Shown: positions 49,524 through 57,764 of the stretch, in pieces
Layout of the letters: each line of letters starts with the position of its first letter
Position numbering within the stretch: position 1 is the first letter of the stretch
Origin: Acidobacteriota bacterium
Lineage (GTDB): Bacteria > Acidobacteriota > Terriglobia > Bryobacterales > Bryobacteraceae
Assembly: GCA_016201205.1 (NCBI GenBank)
Contig: JACQDF010000169.1
Location: forward strand, 1-64,000
Length of the DNA stretch: 64,000 nucleotides
Direction: 5' to 3'
Position numbers and translations under genes: made by a program
Notes under the pieces: generated by a model
What the model was told of the DNA's origin: nothing
Seen by the model: only the letters and a program-made list of their open reading frames with translations
The model's database searches: none

Positions 49524-50729
49524 CTAGCTCTCTGTCAGCACCGGTTTGGCGTTGAGCACGCCTCCCAGCTTTTTCTTTTCCGCCGCCGATGCGCCCGAGA
49601 TCTTGGACGCCAGCGTCTCAATGGCGCGGCCCAGCTCGCAATCGTTGGCCAGCGGCCGACCCAATGTGATGACCCGGTGCAGCGAGAAGTAATCGTTGGG
49701 AAAACTGGCGTGCACGGGGCAGTCAAACAGCTTGCCGATATCGGTCCCTCCAATCCCGTCGCGCTTGTTCACGCGATTGACCACAACCTGGAAACGGTCC
49801 TTGCCGAAGCCCAACTGGGTGAGCAGCGCAATCGCCTTTCTGGTCAGGTGGAGACTGGGCAGCTCGGAGGTGGAGACCAGAAACGCCCGCTCGGCCTCGG
49901 AAAGCGCCAGCAGGCTCATGCGGTGAAAGATCGCCGGCAGGTCGATGACAATCCAGTCATACAGGAAACGCAGGTTCTGGAGGATCTCCTGAACCTTGCC
50001 TGAATCGATCGACTGGGCAAATGGCGTTTCCGGCGCCGTGAGAATGTCGACGCCGCCGCAGGTCACCGTATAGTTGCTCCAATTGTTGACATCGAGTGCG
50101 CCGTTTTCGAGCACATCCACCAGCGAGTACTTCTGGGAAACCTTCAGGAAGAAGCCGACGCTTCCGCCGGTCAAGTCGAAGTCGGCCAGCAGAACGCGCT
50201 TGCCGGTGGCCCGCTTGAGAGCGAATGCCGTTTGGGTGGCCAGCGTGGAGGCGCCCGAGCCCGGCTTGGCGCTTGAGAACACCACCACCTTGCCATGCTC
50301 CAGCTCGGTCGCCGATTCCGGCTGCCGCAGCCTGCGGAGGCGGGCCACTGCTTCCTGCTGCATCGCCAGGTCGAAGGGAGCGTACAGGAATTCGCTCGCG
50401 CCCAGACGAACCACCCGCAGGATCACTTCCGAGTCATTGTGGGTGTGCAGGCCCACCACATGCACCGGCGGGCGCAGGCCGGACAGATAGCGCACCAGAC
50501 TGCCGGCTTGTTCCAGATCGGAGGACAGATCGAGCAGCACCGCTTCCGGCTGGAGCTGCCGCAGCCGGATCTCCAGAGTCTGCTGCGAAGGATAGGATCT
50601 GAGGTCGGCCAGAATCTGGAACCCGCGCGCGCGAGGCACGGTGGCGAGAAACATGTCAGCCAGATCGCGACTGGGGGCGATCAGGATGGCGTTGATCTCG
50701 GTTTCTCGCGTCGGCCGGCGCAAATTCAT
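49524..50729 (-). CDS. cpaE: CpaE/TadZ, MinD-like ATPase with receiver-like N-terminus
   Basis: In this 401-residue protein, the first ~130 residues resemble an atypical receiver (NAILIAPSRDLADMFLATV, then AVLLDLSSDLEQAGSLVRYL). The ParA/MinD domain follows with a deviant Walker A (KPGSGAST), switch I in LLADFDLTGGSVGFFL and a later DWIVIDLPAIFHRMSLLAL segment. TadZ/CpaE localises the Tad machine at a pole or focus. It starts 32 bases after the secretin gene and lies three bases before cpaF. Its receiver-like domain keeps an Asp at LLDLSS, but the acidic pair is not clear. Confidence 0.92.
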   Translation of the reverse strand: MNLRRPTRETEINAILIAPSRDLADMFLATVPRARGFQILADLRSYPSQQTLEIRLRQLQPEAVLLDLSSDLEQAGSLVRYLSGLRPPVHVVGLHTHNDSEVILRVVRLGASEFLYAPFDLAMQQEAVARLRRLRQPESATELEHGKVVVFSSAKPGSGASTLATQTAFALKRATGKRVLLADFDLTGGSVGFFLKVSQKYSLVDVLENGALDVNNWSNYTVTCGGVDILTAPETPFAQSIDSGKVQEILQNLRFLYDWIVIDLPAIFHRMSLLALSEAERAFLVSTSELPSLHLTRKAIALLTQLGFGKDRFQVVVNRVNKRDGIGGTDIGKLFDCPVHASFPNDYFSLHRVITLGRPLANDCELGRAIETLASKISGASAAEKKKLGGVLNAKPVLTES

Positions 50730-50761
50730 GCTCGCTTCTCCGGGTGTGGCTCCGGTTCCTC

Positions 50762-52123
50762 CTATTTCTTTTTCGGCGTCGCCGCTTTACTCATCGTGGC
50801 CGGCGTGTTGGGCGTCACATTCGGGAGGAACTCACGTGGAAACGTGGGCAGCGGCTTTGGATCCGTAATCTGCAACGGCATGGTGACTTCCGGCGTCACC
50901 ATCACCACCAGCTCGGTCTTGGTCTTGTTCTCCGAACGGCTCTTGAACAGCACGCCGAGGATGGGAATGCTGGCCAGGCCCGGGATCTTGCTGAATGAGT
51001 CGTTCACGCGGTCGTCCAGCAGGCCGCCAATCACGAAGCTCTGGCCCTCGCCCAGCTCGACATCGGTTTCCACCTTGCGCGTGGACAGCGCCGGAATCGT
51101 GAACCCGCTGAAGGTGACGGCATTGGCCAGATCGATGGTGGACACTTCGGGCCGCACGTGCATCTTGATGGTCTTGTTAGCGGTGATCTGCGGGTTGAAG
51201 TTCAGCCGGATGCCGAACTCGCGAAACTGGATGGTGACGGCGCCGGCGTTGGCGCCGCCCTGCAACACCGGAACGGGGAACTCGCCGCCGACGTGGAAGC
51301 TGGCTTCTTTGCCGTTGGTGGTGACCAGGTTCGGCTCGGCCAGAATCTGGAGCACGCCTTGCTGCTGGAGCGCTTTGATAAAGCCGCCGAAGTTGAGGTC
51401 CGGCCGGAACAGGAAAATGTTCAACGCATCCGAGATGGAGAAGCTCGACTGAAAGCCGGTGTTCTGGCCGGGGATCGTCGTATCCACGCGGTTGGCGCTC
51501 GGCGCCGAGAACTGCTGCGTCGTGGCCCGGCCGATGGTGTTCAAAGCGCCGGAGGTAAACAGGTTCACCCCGAAGGCCGAGATCGCATTGCGGTTGAGTT
51601 CGGCGAACTTGACCCGCAGCACAATCTGTTTCTCGACCCCGGCCGCGCTGAGTTGCAGGTTGTTCACCACGCTCTTGGCCAGCGGCGCCGCCAGCACGGC
51701 CGCGCGATCGGCGATCGCCTGCGAGCTGACCCGGCCCGTCAACGAAAGGGAATCCCGGGCTGCCTGCACCGAGATCTCCTCGTTCGGGAAGGTCTCCTTC
51801 AACAGGCGGCGCAACGGCTCCAGGTTCGGCTCGACGTTGACGTTGTAGAAAGTGCGCTGGCCGGTTTTCGACCAGACCACGACCGTGGCCGCCCCCAGCC
51901 CCTTGCCATGAAGCAGGATCTCTCGCGTGGTGGCCGGTACCGCGTCCACGGTATCCGGGCTGGACGTCGAGATCCTTGCGATGTCCTCCGGGTAATCGAT
52001 CACCACGCTCTTTCCCAGGGCTACCCGGATTTCGTCGGCAGCCTGGCCGAAAGCCAGGCCGGCAAACCAGGCAGCCGTCAGAGTAAGGAACAGACCGTGC
52101 CGGAATCGAGTGCTTGCCTTCAT
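50762..52123 (-). CDS. cpaC: CpaC/RcpA outer-membrane secretin of the Tad system
   Basis: This 453-residue protein has a signal peptide (about 8-27). The N-terminal pilus assembly domain (IRVALGKSVVIDYPEDIARIS and GKGLGAATVVVWSKTGQRT) is followed by a BON-like segment (about 110-150, LKETFPNEEISVQAARDSLSLTGRV). The secretin core follows (ILRVKFAELNRNAISAFGVN, ILAEPNLVTTNGKEASFHVGGEFPVPV and VELGEGQSFVIGGLLDDRV). It forms the outer-membrane channel through which the pilus passes. It is encoded 31 bases after cpaB. The family and orientation fit the usual cpaB-cpaC-cpaE-cpaF order, lacking only cpaD, which is also often absent elsewhere. Confidence 0.95.
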   Translation of the reverse strand: MKASTRFRHGLFLTLTAAWFAGLAFGQAADEIRVALGKSVVIDYPEDIARISTSSPDTVDAVPATTREILLHGKGLGAATVVVWSKTGQRTFYNVNVEPNLEPLRRLLKETFPNEEISVQAARDSLSLTGRVSSQAIADRAAVLAAPLAKSVVNNLQLSAAGVEKQIVLRVKFAELNRNAISAFGVNLFTSGALNTIGRATTQQFSAPSANRVDTTIPGQNTGFQSSFSISDALNIFLFRPDLNFGGFIKALQQQGVLQILAEPNLVTTNGKEASFHVGGEFPVPVLQGGANAGAVTIQFREFGIRLNFNPQITANKTIKMHVRPEVSTIDLANAVTFSGFTIPALSTRKVETDVELGEGQSFVIGGLLDDRVNDSFSKIPGLASIPILGVLFKSRSENKTKTELVVMVTPEVTMPLQITDPKPLPTFPREFLPNVTPNTPATMSKAATPKKK

Positions 52124-52154
52124 TTGAGTCTTCCCCGCTAACTGAAAACTTTGC

Positions 52155-53039
52155 TTACGGATTCTTCACGTTGGAAACGGTTTCCACCGTCTTTTTGTCG
52201 CCGCGAATCACGATAATCTGATCGACGGGCGGCGCTGGCGGCGGCGGTGGCGGCGGGGCCGCCTGCGCGACCACGACCGGTTTTGGTCTGGGACGCGGCG
52301 CCGGAGCAGCCGCCTGCTGCTTTCTGACCACGCCTCCATACAGTTCCGCAACCTGACGTCCGGAGGTCTTCTCGATGGACTGGTCGCTGCCGTTGCGGAG
52401 CACAAGCTGGATACGGCCTTCGTTGGTGGCTAAGGTGATCACTTCAGCCTGATCGGGTGTCACCAGCAGCGTCACGTTGGGAGCGCTAATGGCCTGGCCG
52501 CGCGCATCCGGCTGGATGGTGGTGCCGGCCGTCAGAACCAGAATGTTCTGCAAAACGGTGGTGGTGATCGTGCCCTCGTGCCCCGGAGGATGCCCTGTCA
52601 CCAGCACATCCACCCGCATACCCGGCATCACGAAGCCGGCCACGCCCACCACGTCATTCACCCGCACGGTGACGGCCCGCATTCCAACCGGAATGATGGG
52701 CGCGATCCCCAGACCGCTGCCGCGGGCAGCCAGGCGCCCTTCCAGCAGCGGTTCGTCCAGCAGAATATTACTGATCACCGGACGGTCGATTACCTCCTCC
52801 ACTTTCGCAAAGCCGTTCTTGGGGAACTGCTCCGCGGTCACCTTCGTCACCTTCACATCGGCAGGCTTCACGGTGATGCCAATCGAAAGGGGCTTGGCAG
52901 CCACCACCAGGTCTTTCAACTCCCCCTGGTCGGTTTTCTTGGCGCCGCCCGCCCGAGCCGTCATCTGATAGAACAGGCTGGACACCACCAGCGCGAACAA
53001 CAGGCTTACTCCCAAGACAGTCAGAAACCTGCGATCCAT
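52155..53039 (-). CDS. cpaB: CpaB/RcpC pilus assembly protein
   Basis: This 294-residue protein has an N-terminal TM anchor (about 4-27). An SAF domain (about 43-105, VVAAKPLSIGITVKPADVKVTKV) is followed by the CpaB signature (GMRAVTVRVNDVVGVAGFVMPGMRVDVLVTG) and a late VTLLVTPDQAEVITLATNEGRIQLVLRN segment. The C-terminal tail (about 235-275) is Pro-rich (APAPRPRPKPV then PPPPPPAPP), possibly spanning the periplasmic wall. It is thought to stabilise the secretin. It lies between cpaA and cpaC. Confidence 0.94.
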   Translation of the reverse strand: MDRRFLTVLGVSLLFALVVSSLFYQMTARAGGAKKTDQGELKDLVVAAKPLSIGITVKPADVKVTKVTAEQFPKNGFAKVEEVIDRPVISNILLDEPLLEGRLAARGSGLGIAPIIPVGMRAVTVRVNDVVGVAGFVMPGMRVDVLVTGHPPGHEGTITTTVLQNILVLTAGTTIQPDARGQAISAPNVTLLVTPDQAEVITLATNEGRIQLVLRNGSDQSIEKTSGRQVAELYGGVVRKQQAAAPAPRPRPKPVVVAQAAPPPPPPPAPPVDQIIVIRGDKKTVETVSNVKNP

Positions 53040-53097
53040 AGCGTCACCTTCCTTAAAAAGCCACCTTTGCTTTGATCGTCATTTGCTGGAACTTTCT

Positions 53098-53550
53098 TTA
53101 GCGGGGTACCAGGGAAAGCCAGACCCCGGCCGCAATCGCCGGCGCATACGGGATCGCCTTTGGCTCGGCCGCCCCTTTTTCCTTTCGAACGAGCCCCTGG
53201 AACCACCTCACGCCGATCACGGCAGCCGCCAGCAAGCCGCCCAGCAGCCCCGTCCACAAAGCCGCTTCCAGCAGCCGCCCCACTCCGAGCAGGGCGCCGA
53301 AACCGGCCATCAGCTTGACATCTCCTCCTCCCATCCCCCCCAGCAGATAAAAGATAAGGAAAATTCCGAATCCAGCCGCCGCGCCTGCCGCCGCCGAGCC
53401 CAAACCGACCCAGCCTTTCTGGTACACTTGCCAGCCGAACCCCGCCAGCAACGCCGTGAGAGGAATCCAGTTCGAGATGTTGCGCCGCCACAAGTCTTCA
53501 ATCGAGGCGGCCAATCCGACAATCACCGCGATCCAGACTTGAGCCGTCAT
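53098..53550 (-). CDS. cpaA: CpaA/TadV prepilin peptidase (A24 family)
   Basis: This 150-residue integral membrane protein starts from the ATG at 53550. The upstream extension is not membrane-like. Both catalytic aspartates of the GxGD peptidase family are visible: one in ASIEDLWRRNI (about D19) and one in GGGDVKLM (about D77), the latter ending helix 3. It lacks the N-terminal methylase domain, as usual for TadV-type peptidases. It cleaves Flp prepilins and pseudopilins at a Gly-Glu site in the inner membrane. It is the first gene of the tad run, but no prepilin substrate gene is adjacent. Confidence 0.93.
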   Translation of the reverse strand: MTAQVWIAVIVGLAASIEDLWRRNISNWIPLTALLAGFGWQVYQKGWVGLGSAAAGAAAGFGIFLIFYLLGGMGGGDVKLMAGFGALLGVGRLLEAALWTGLLGGLLAAAVIGVRWFQGLVRKEKGAAEPKAIPYAPAIAAGVWLSLVPR

Positions 53551-53963
53551 CCGTTCTCCCTGCGAGTGGTCTCGGCGGGAGCGCGCATCCGCATCCGGCG
53601 CGGCGGCTGCCCGGTTGAAGCACGAGAGCGAAACCCATCCAGGAGCGTGGGCGCCAGGAAGCCGGCCTGTAAGGCGAATTGCCCTAAGGGAATCCCGCTC
53701 GGAAGGCGCCACTTGCCTAAGAGTCCGGCCGCAAAACGGCTGCCCGCGGGACCAGCCGCCGATTCCCCGGCTACCCGGTGGGCCGTATCCGGCCCTGTGC
53801 GGGCGACGTGGGAAGAGTCTCCCTGCCCGTGGGTCTTTCCCGCTTTCATGATGGCGTGATCTCCACTCCCTACCTTCGGTTGCTTCGGTGGTTTTCATTA
53901 GATAAAGAGGGGAGTTTTTCCCGGATGGCGGAGCATTCCCGCATCAGTACTGAGCGAGGGAAA
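53551..53963. other. 413-base non-coding stretch upstream of the tad operon
   Basis: No convincing gene is visible. A 100-codon minus-strand frame ending at the cpaA ATG (53547-53849) has unnatural-looking composition. The stretch holds at least two paired elements: CGGCTG (53737-53742) with CAGCCG (53753-53758), and GGGCCG (53780-53785) with CGGCCC (53790-53795). A weak GGGA/TCCC hairpin lies at 53810-53823. It probably contains the tad promoter and a structured 5' leader. No known riboswitch could be assigned. Confidence 0.45.
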
Positions 53964-55544
53964 CTAGTACCGTTGTACCCGCTCGAAAAACAAAGCCATC
54001 CCATCGTCATCGGCCAAACGCCACCCCGGGTGATGCTTCAACAGTGACGCCAGCGGCCAATCCACGGGCGTCAGAACATACTCGAAGCGGTGCTTGTCCA
54101 CGAGGCGCTCCCATTCCCAATGGCCCTGCATCATTCGCAGATATTCGTTGCCGAGCTCTTTTCCGAAAAAATCACTCCGCCCGTCCACGAACACCTTTTG
54201 CCTCGGATACTGACGGTAAATCAGGTAATCACCCCATTGGTCCATGGTGAGCGTGCGGCCGGAGGCCATCTTCTCCCCATGCCGCTCGACCATCCTGGCC
54301 GGAAATTTCTCAGCCGGGAAATCCTTCGGCCACCGCGTAACCGGCTCCGGCAGCACGGCAAACGCCAGCGCCGCCGCCACGATCCACAGGCTGGACCGGC
54401 GGCAGGCAGGGACCATATCCGCCGCCAGGCTGGCCAGGATGCCACGAATGGTCTTCTTGCTTCCCGTGTCCACCACGCGATGCCACAATGCGGTAAGCCC
54501 TTCAGCCACCCACGGGGCAGCGACAATCATGAACAGCGGCACGTGCCGGACGCTGGTGAGCGCCGAATGCGCCCAGAACAGAATCCACAGCGGACCCACC
54601 AGCTCCCGCTTCGACAGCAGCCACACCGATGTCATCAGCCCGGCAAACAGCATCACCTCAAAATGGAGCATGCTTTCGGTGCGAAAACTGGGCGATTGAA
54701 ACTCCTGCACCACGTCTTTGATCCAGTCCGAGCGCAGGTATTCGAGCACATGGGCATGGAGCTTCCAGCCGTAGGGATTGACCAGCGTCAGCAGCCCGCA
54801 AAGCAGCGCCAGCAGCGCGTAGCGGCGAACCGGCTGCCAGTTCCAGCTCCGCCCGGCGAGCCCTTCGAGCGCCGTCTCTGCCGCCGTGCCGGCGACCAGA
54901 AGGCCCAGGCAGGCGATCAAAGCCAGGAACCCGCCGTGCGTGTTGACCCAAATCACCGTCAGCGGCGCCAGCAGCCAGATCCTGTGGCCGGGCCGGCGGC
55001 GGTCCGCGTCCATCACCCACATCGCGACCGTGATGCCGAGCAGCGTGAACACATGCGGCCGCGCCAGATAGTGAATCGAAGATGCACCGAACACCAGCAG
55101 CGATGCCAGCAAGGCGGCAAACGGAGTCGCGCCACGCCAGATCATGTGCCGGAACAGCAGCGTCCCGAACGCGGAAATCACCAGCGCGGAAACAAGAATC
55201 AGGCCTTTGAGCCCGGCCGTCTGATGCAGTTTCGCGTACAGCACGTCGCTGAGCCATTCCCAGGCGAACCACGGCTCGTCTTGCCTGGAGAACGAGAACA
55301 GGTCCGTCTTGGGAACACGGTTGTGCTCGAGGATCCACTCGCCGGTGCGGATGTGCCAGCCGGTGTCTCCGTCTGACAGCAGGCCGCTCCAGCCGCCGGA
55401 GCCAGTGGCAAACAGCCAGACGAACACCGCCAGAAAGAGGCAATCCGACAGCGACGGCAGCAGGAAACGCAGCGAGCCCCTAACCAGGTAGGAGGCCGGC
55501 TGGGGGAGGGCAGGATTCGGCAAGACGGAATGCGAGCTGGCCAA
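53964..55544 (-). CDS. Polytopic membrane protein of unknown function upstream of the tad locus
   Basis: This 526-residue protein uses a TTG start at 55544, supported by a perfect AGGAGG six bases upstream. The longer reading runs back into the regulator gene. About ten hydrophobic helices are followed by a soluble C-terminal part (from about 390). The opening loop after helix 1 has DTGWHIRTGEWILEHNRVPKTDLFSF, similar in style to GT-C glycosyltransferase-like proteins with an early acidic residue. The C-terminal part contains MDQWGDYLIYRQYP and VFVDGRSDFFG, as in many uncharacterised bacterial GT-C-like proteins. It lies ten bases after the NarL-like regulator gene and is likely co-transcribed with it. 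A role in surface glycosylation is an inference. Confidence 0.65.
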   Translation of the reverse strand: MASSHSVLPNPALPQPASYLVRGSLRFLLPSLSDCLFLAVFVWLFATGSGGWSGLLSDGDTGWHIRTGEWILEHNRVPKTDLFSFSRQDEPWFAWEWLSDVLYAKLHQTAGLKGLILVSALVISAFGTLLFRHMIWRGATPFAALLASLLVFGASSIHYLARPHVFTLLGITVAMWVMDADRRRPGHRIWLLAPLTVIWVNTHGGFLALIACLGLLVAGTAAETALEGLAGRSWNWQPVRRYALLALLCGLLTLVNPYGWKLHAHVLEYLRSDWIKDVVQEFQSPSFRTESMLHFEVMLFAGLMTSVWLLSKRELVGPLWILFWAHSALTSVRHVPLFMIVAAPWVAEGLTALWHRVVDTGSKKTIRGILASLAADMVPACRRSSLWIVAAALAFAVLPEPVTRWPKDFPAEKFPARMVERHGEKMASGRTLTMDQWGDYLIYRQYPRQKVFVDGRSDFFGKELGNEYLRMMQGHWEWERLVDKHRFEYVLTPVDWPLASLLKHHPGWRLADDDGMALFFERVQRY

Positions 55545-55554
55545 AGGGTTCCTC

Positions 55555-56226
55555 CTAGTCGCCGCCCGAGGAGGCAGGCTCCAGCACCAGGTCCTCCCCG
55601 GCGTCCAGACCCAGCAGCTTGCGGCCGTGAACCGCAAGCTCGAAGCGGTCCTTGACGCCGGTTTTCTCGAAGATATGCATCAGGTGGACTTTCACCGTGC
55701 CGGGGGTGATGGAAAGCTCGCCGGCGATCTCCTTGTTGCGCATACCGCGGCACAGGCAGCGGACGATTTCGCGCTCCCGCGGCGTGAGCTGCGGGCCCTG
55801 ACGCCTGCTCAGAAAACCGACCACCTGGCTGCTGACGCTGTGCTCGATCCAGACGCTGCCTTTGGCGACTGCTCGCAGGCATTCGAGCACCGAGGCCACC
55901 GGCAATGTCTTCTTCAGGATGCCGTGAGCGCCCAATTGCAGCGCGCGAAAGCACTCGACCTCAGACATCTCGGTGACCCACAGCACAGCCAGCGTGCCCG
56001 GGGATGCAGCTTTGCTGTCAGTGAGCAGCCGGAAGGCTTGTTTCAGCCCGCCGCTCTGATCCAGCAGAGCAATCTGCGGGCGCGAGTCCCGGATCATTTG
56101 GAGCGCCTCGGCGGCCTGGGTGGCCGTGCCGGCCAGATACAGGTCTTCCACGCCGTCCAGAATCCGCCGCAGCCCTTCGAGGACGATCGGTTGCGGCTCG
56201 TACGCGAACAGAGTGATAGCGCTCAC
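55555..56226 (-). CDS. NarL/LuxR-family response regulator
   Basis: This 223-residue protein starts from GTG at 56226. No ribosome-binding site is striking, and the start is the least certain part. The receiver (about 1-120) has the phospho-acceptor in IALLDQSGG and the Lys in GILKKTLP. The acidic pair is weak (FAYEPQP). The LuxR HTH (about 148-205) is complete: LTPREREIVRCLCRGMRNKEIAGELSITPGTVKVHLMHIF. It is followed closely by the polytopic membrane protein gene. No cognate histidine kinase is adjacent. Confidence 0.82.
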   Translation of the reverse strand: MSAITLFAYEPQPIVLEGLRRILDGVEDLYLAGTATQAAEALQMIRDSRPQIALLDQSGGLKQAFRLLTDSKAASPGTLAVLWVTEMSEVECFRALQLGAHGILKKTLPVASVLECLRAVAKGSVWIEHSVSSQVVGFLSRRQGPQLTPREREIVRCLCRGMRNKEIAGELSITPGTVKVHLMHIFEKTGVKDRFELAVHGRKLLGLDAGEDLVLEPASSGGD

Positions 56227-56291
56227 AGTCTCGTTCCCCGAGTATCGGCAATTCAGATGGGAACAATTAGGGCTGTCGCCGGCAGCTTTGT

Positions 56292-57764
56292 TTACCGCGG
56301 CTGCGAAGGGTATACCATCGTGAGCGGATCCGGCAGCGGCATTGGCCGCACCGCCCCCAAACCCAGTTTGTCGAAACTGTACTGCGGCCGGTCGGCGTTG
56401 CCTTTCACGATCGCTTCCGTGTTGCCGACGATCACGATCACCAGGCGATCCGGATGGAGGTACTGGCGGGCCACACGCTGGATGTCGTCCGCGGTCAGGG
56501 CGCGGATGCGGTCGCGGTACTTCTCCCAATAGTCTGGCGGAAGATGGTCGTATTCGTCGCCGGCGAACTGGGCGGCGCGGAGCGAGGCGGTCTGGAAGCG
56601 GCGCGGAAAACTGTCGATGGTGAAACGCTTCTGGGTCTCAAGTTCGTCGGCAGTGAGTTTCTGGTTCCGCAGCCGCTCGATCTCTTCCTTGACAATGGAA
56701 ACCGCCTGAGCGACGGAGGGATTCCTCGATTGGAAGATCACTTCGAAAGCGCCGTCATAGTCCGTGCCCGGCGCAAAGCTCGAGCTGGCCTGGTACGCAA
56801 GTCCTTCGTCGGAGCGCACGCGCATCGTCAGCCGCGACGTAAAGCCGGAGCCGCCGAGCGCACCGTTCATAATGCGCAAAGCAATGTGATCGGGATTGCT
56901 CACGGTGACACCGAGATGGCCCATGCGGACGCGTCCCTGGTTGAGGTCGCTCTTTTGGAACATGTAGATGCCGGGCCGGGGAGAGAACTCCGGCTTGGGA
57001 ACAGGCGGAATTGCGCCGGCGGCGCCGGGCCAGCCGGCGAAGGCCTTTTCCAGGCGCGCCAGCATGTCCCTGGACTGGAAGTCGCCCGAGACGGCGAGAA
57101 TGAAATTCACGGGAGCGTAATAGCGGGCGTGAAAGTCGATCAAGTCCTGGCGTGTGATCGCTTCGAGCGACGCCCTGGTGACTTGCGCCGTCGAAAAGTG
57201 GCTTTCGCCGCGCAGCAGACGCTGAAATTCGCGAGCTTCAATCGCGTCTGCCCGATCGTTGCGGCGTTCCAGCGCTTGCAACATCTGGCTTTTGGCGAGC
57301 AGGAAGCGATCCTCGGCAAAGCCCGGGTTTCGCAGCATGTCCGCAAACAGAGCCAGGCACGCGTCCAGATTCCTGGTGAGGCAGTTGAGTTGCGCATTTC
57401 CCTGGGTTGGTCCGATCGAGGAGCTGATCTGCGCCGCCAGGAACGCCGCCTCTTCATCGAAATCGGCGGCTGATTTCGACTTTGTGCCGCCGGAGCGGAT
57501 CTCGGATCCGGTGAGCGAGGCTAAGCCGCGCTTGCCGGCCGGCTCGAGATAGGAGCCGGTTCGGACCAGGACGGAGATGTTTACCAGCGGGAGCTGGTGA
57601 TCCTCGACCAGATAGGCGATGGCGCCGCTGGCGAGCTGGTGGCGGAAATCGGCGGCCCGAGGCGGCGTAAACGGATACGGAGGGAATTTCAGCTCACGCG
57701 GATGCCTGGGGATTTCCTGCGCGCAAACAGCCGCAACAAAGAACACCAGCGGCAGAAGTCTCAT
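56292..57764 (-). CDS. M16-family peptidase homologue, non-catalytic type
   Basis: This 490-residue protein has a signal peptide (about 1-15, CAQE). It has the two-lobed M16 fold, but the zinc-binding HxxEH is absent: the corresponding region reads GLASLTGSEIRSGGT. The second-lobe features remain (VSGDFQSRDMLARLEKAF, then LGGSGFTSRLTMRVRSDEGLAY, the RxxxGLxY motif typical of the partner subunit). Such proteins pair with a catalytic M16 subunit. Its ATG overlaps the stop of the catalytic paralogue by four bases, supporting a heterodimer in the periplasm. Confidence 0.88.
   Translation of the reverse strand: MRLLPLVFFVAAVCAQEIPRHPRELKFPPYPFTPPRAADFRHQLASGAIAYLVEDHQLPLVNISVLVRTGSYLEPAGKRGLASLTGSEIRSGGTKSKSAADFDEEAAFLAAQISSSIGPTQGNAQLNCLTRNLDACLALFADMLRNPGFAEDRFLLAKSQMLQALERRNDRADAIEAREFQRLLRGESHFSTAQVTRASLEAITRQDLIDFHARYYAPVNFILAVSGDFQSRDMLARLEKAFAGWPGAAGAIPPVPKPEFSPRPGIYMFQKSDLNQGRVRMGHLGVTVSNPDHIALRIMNGALGGSGFTSRLTMRVRSDEGLAYQASSSFAPGTDYDGAFEVIFQSRNPSVAQAVSIVKEEIERLRNQKLTADELETQKRFTIDSFPRRFQTASLRAAQFAGDEYDHLPPDYWEKYRDRIRALTADDIQRVARQYLHPDRLVIVIVGNTEAIVKGNADRPQYSFDKLGLGAVRPMPLPDPLTMVYPSQPR

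Noticed and set aside
47625..50003. A 792-codon open frame antisense to tadB, cpaF and cpaE
   Set aside because: It mirrors the codon positions of intact Tad genes, shows no protein family text and has no ribosome-binding site.
53547..53849. A 100-codon frame whose stop overlaps the cpaA start, tested as a Flp pilin or leader gene
   Set aside because: It has no hydrophobic segment, no Gly-Glu processing site and weak ribosome-binding sequence. Its composition looks like translated non-coding DNA.
53690..53900. A c-di-GMP-I (GEMM) riboswitch on the minus strand
   Set aside because: Only scattered matches were found. The pairing strand for the 3' end and the GCAAACC-type core are missing. A covariance-model search would settle it.
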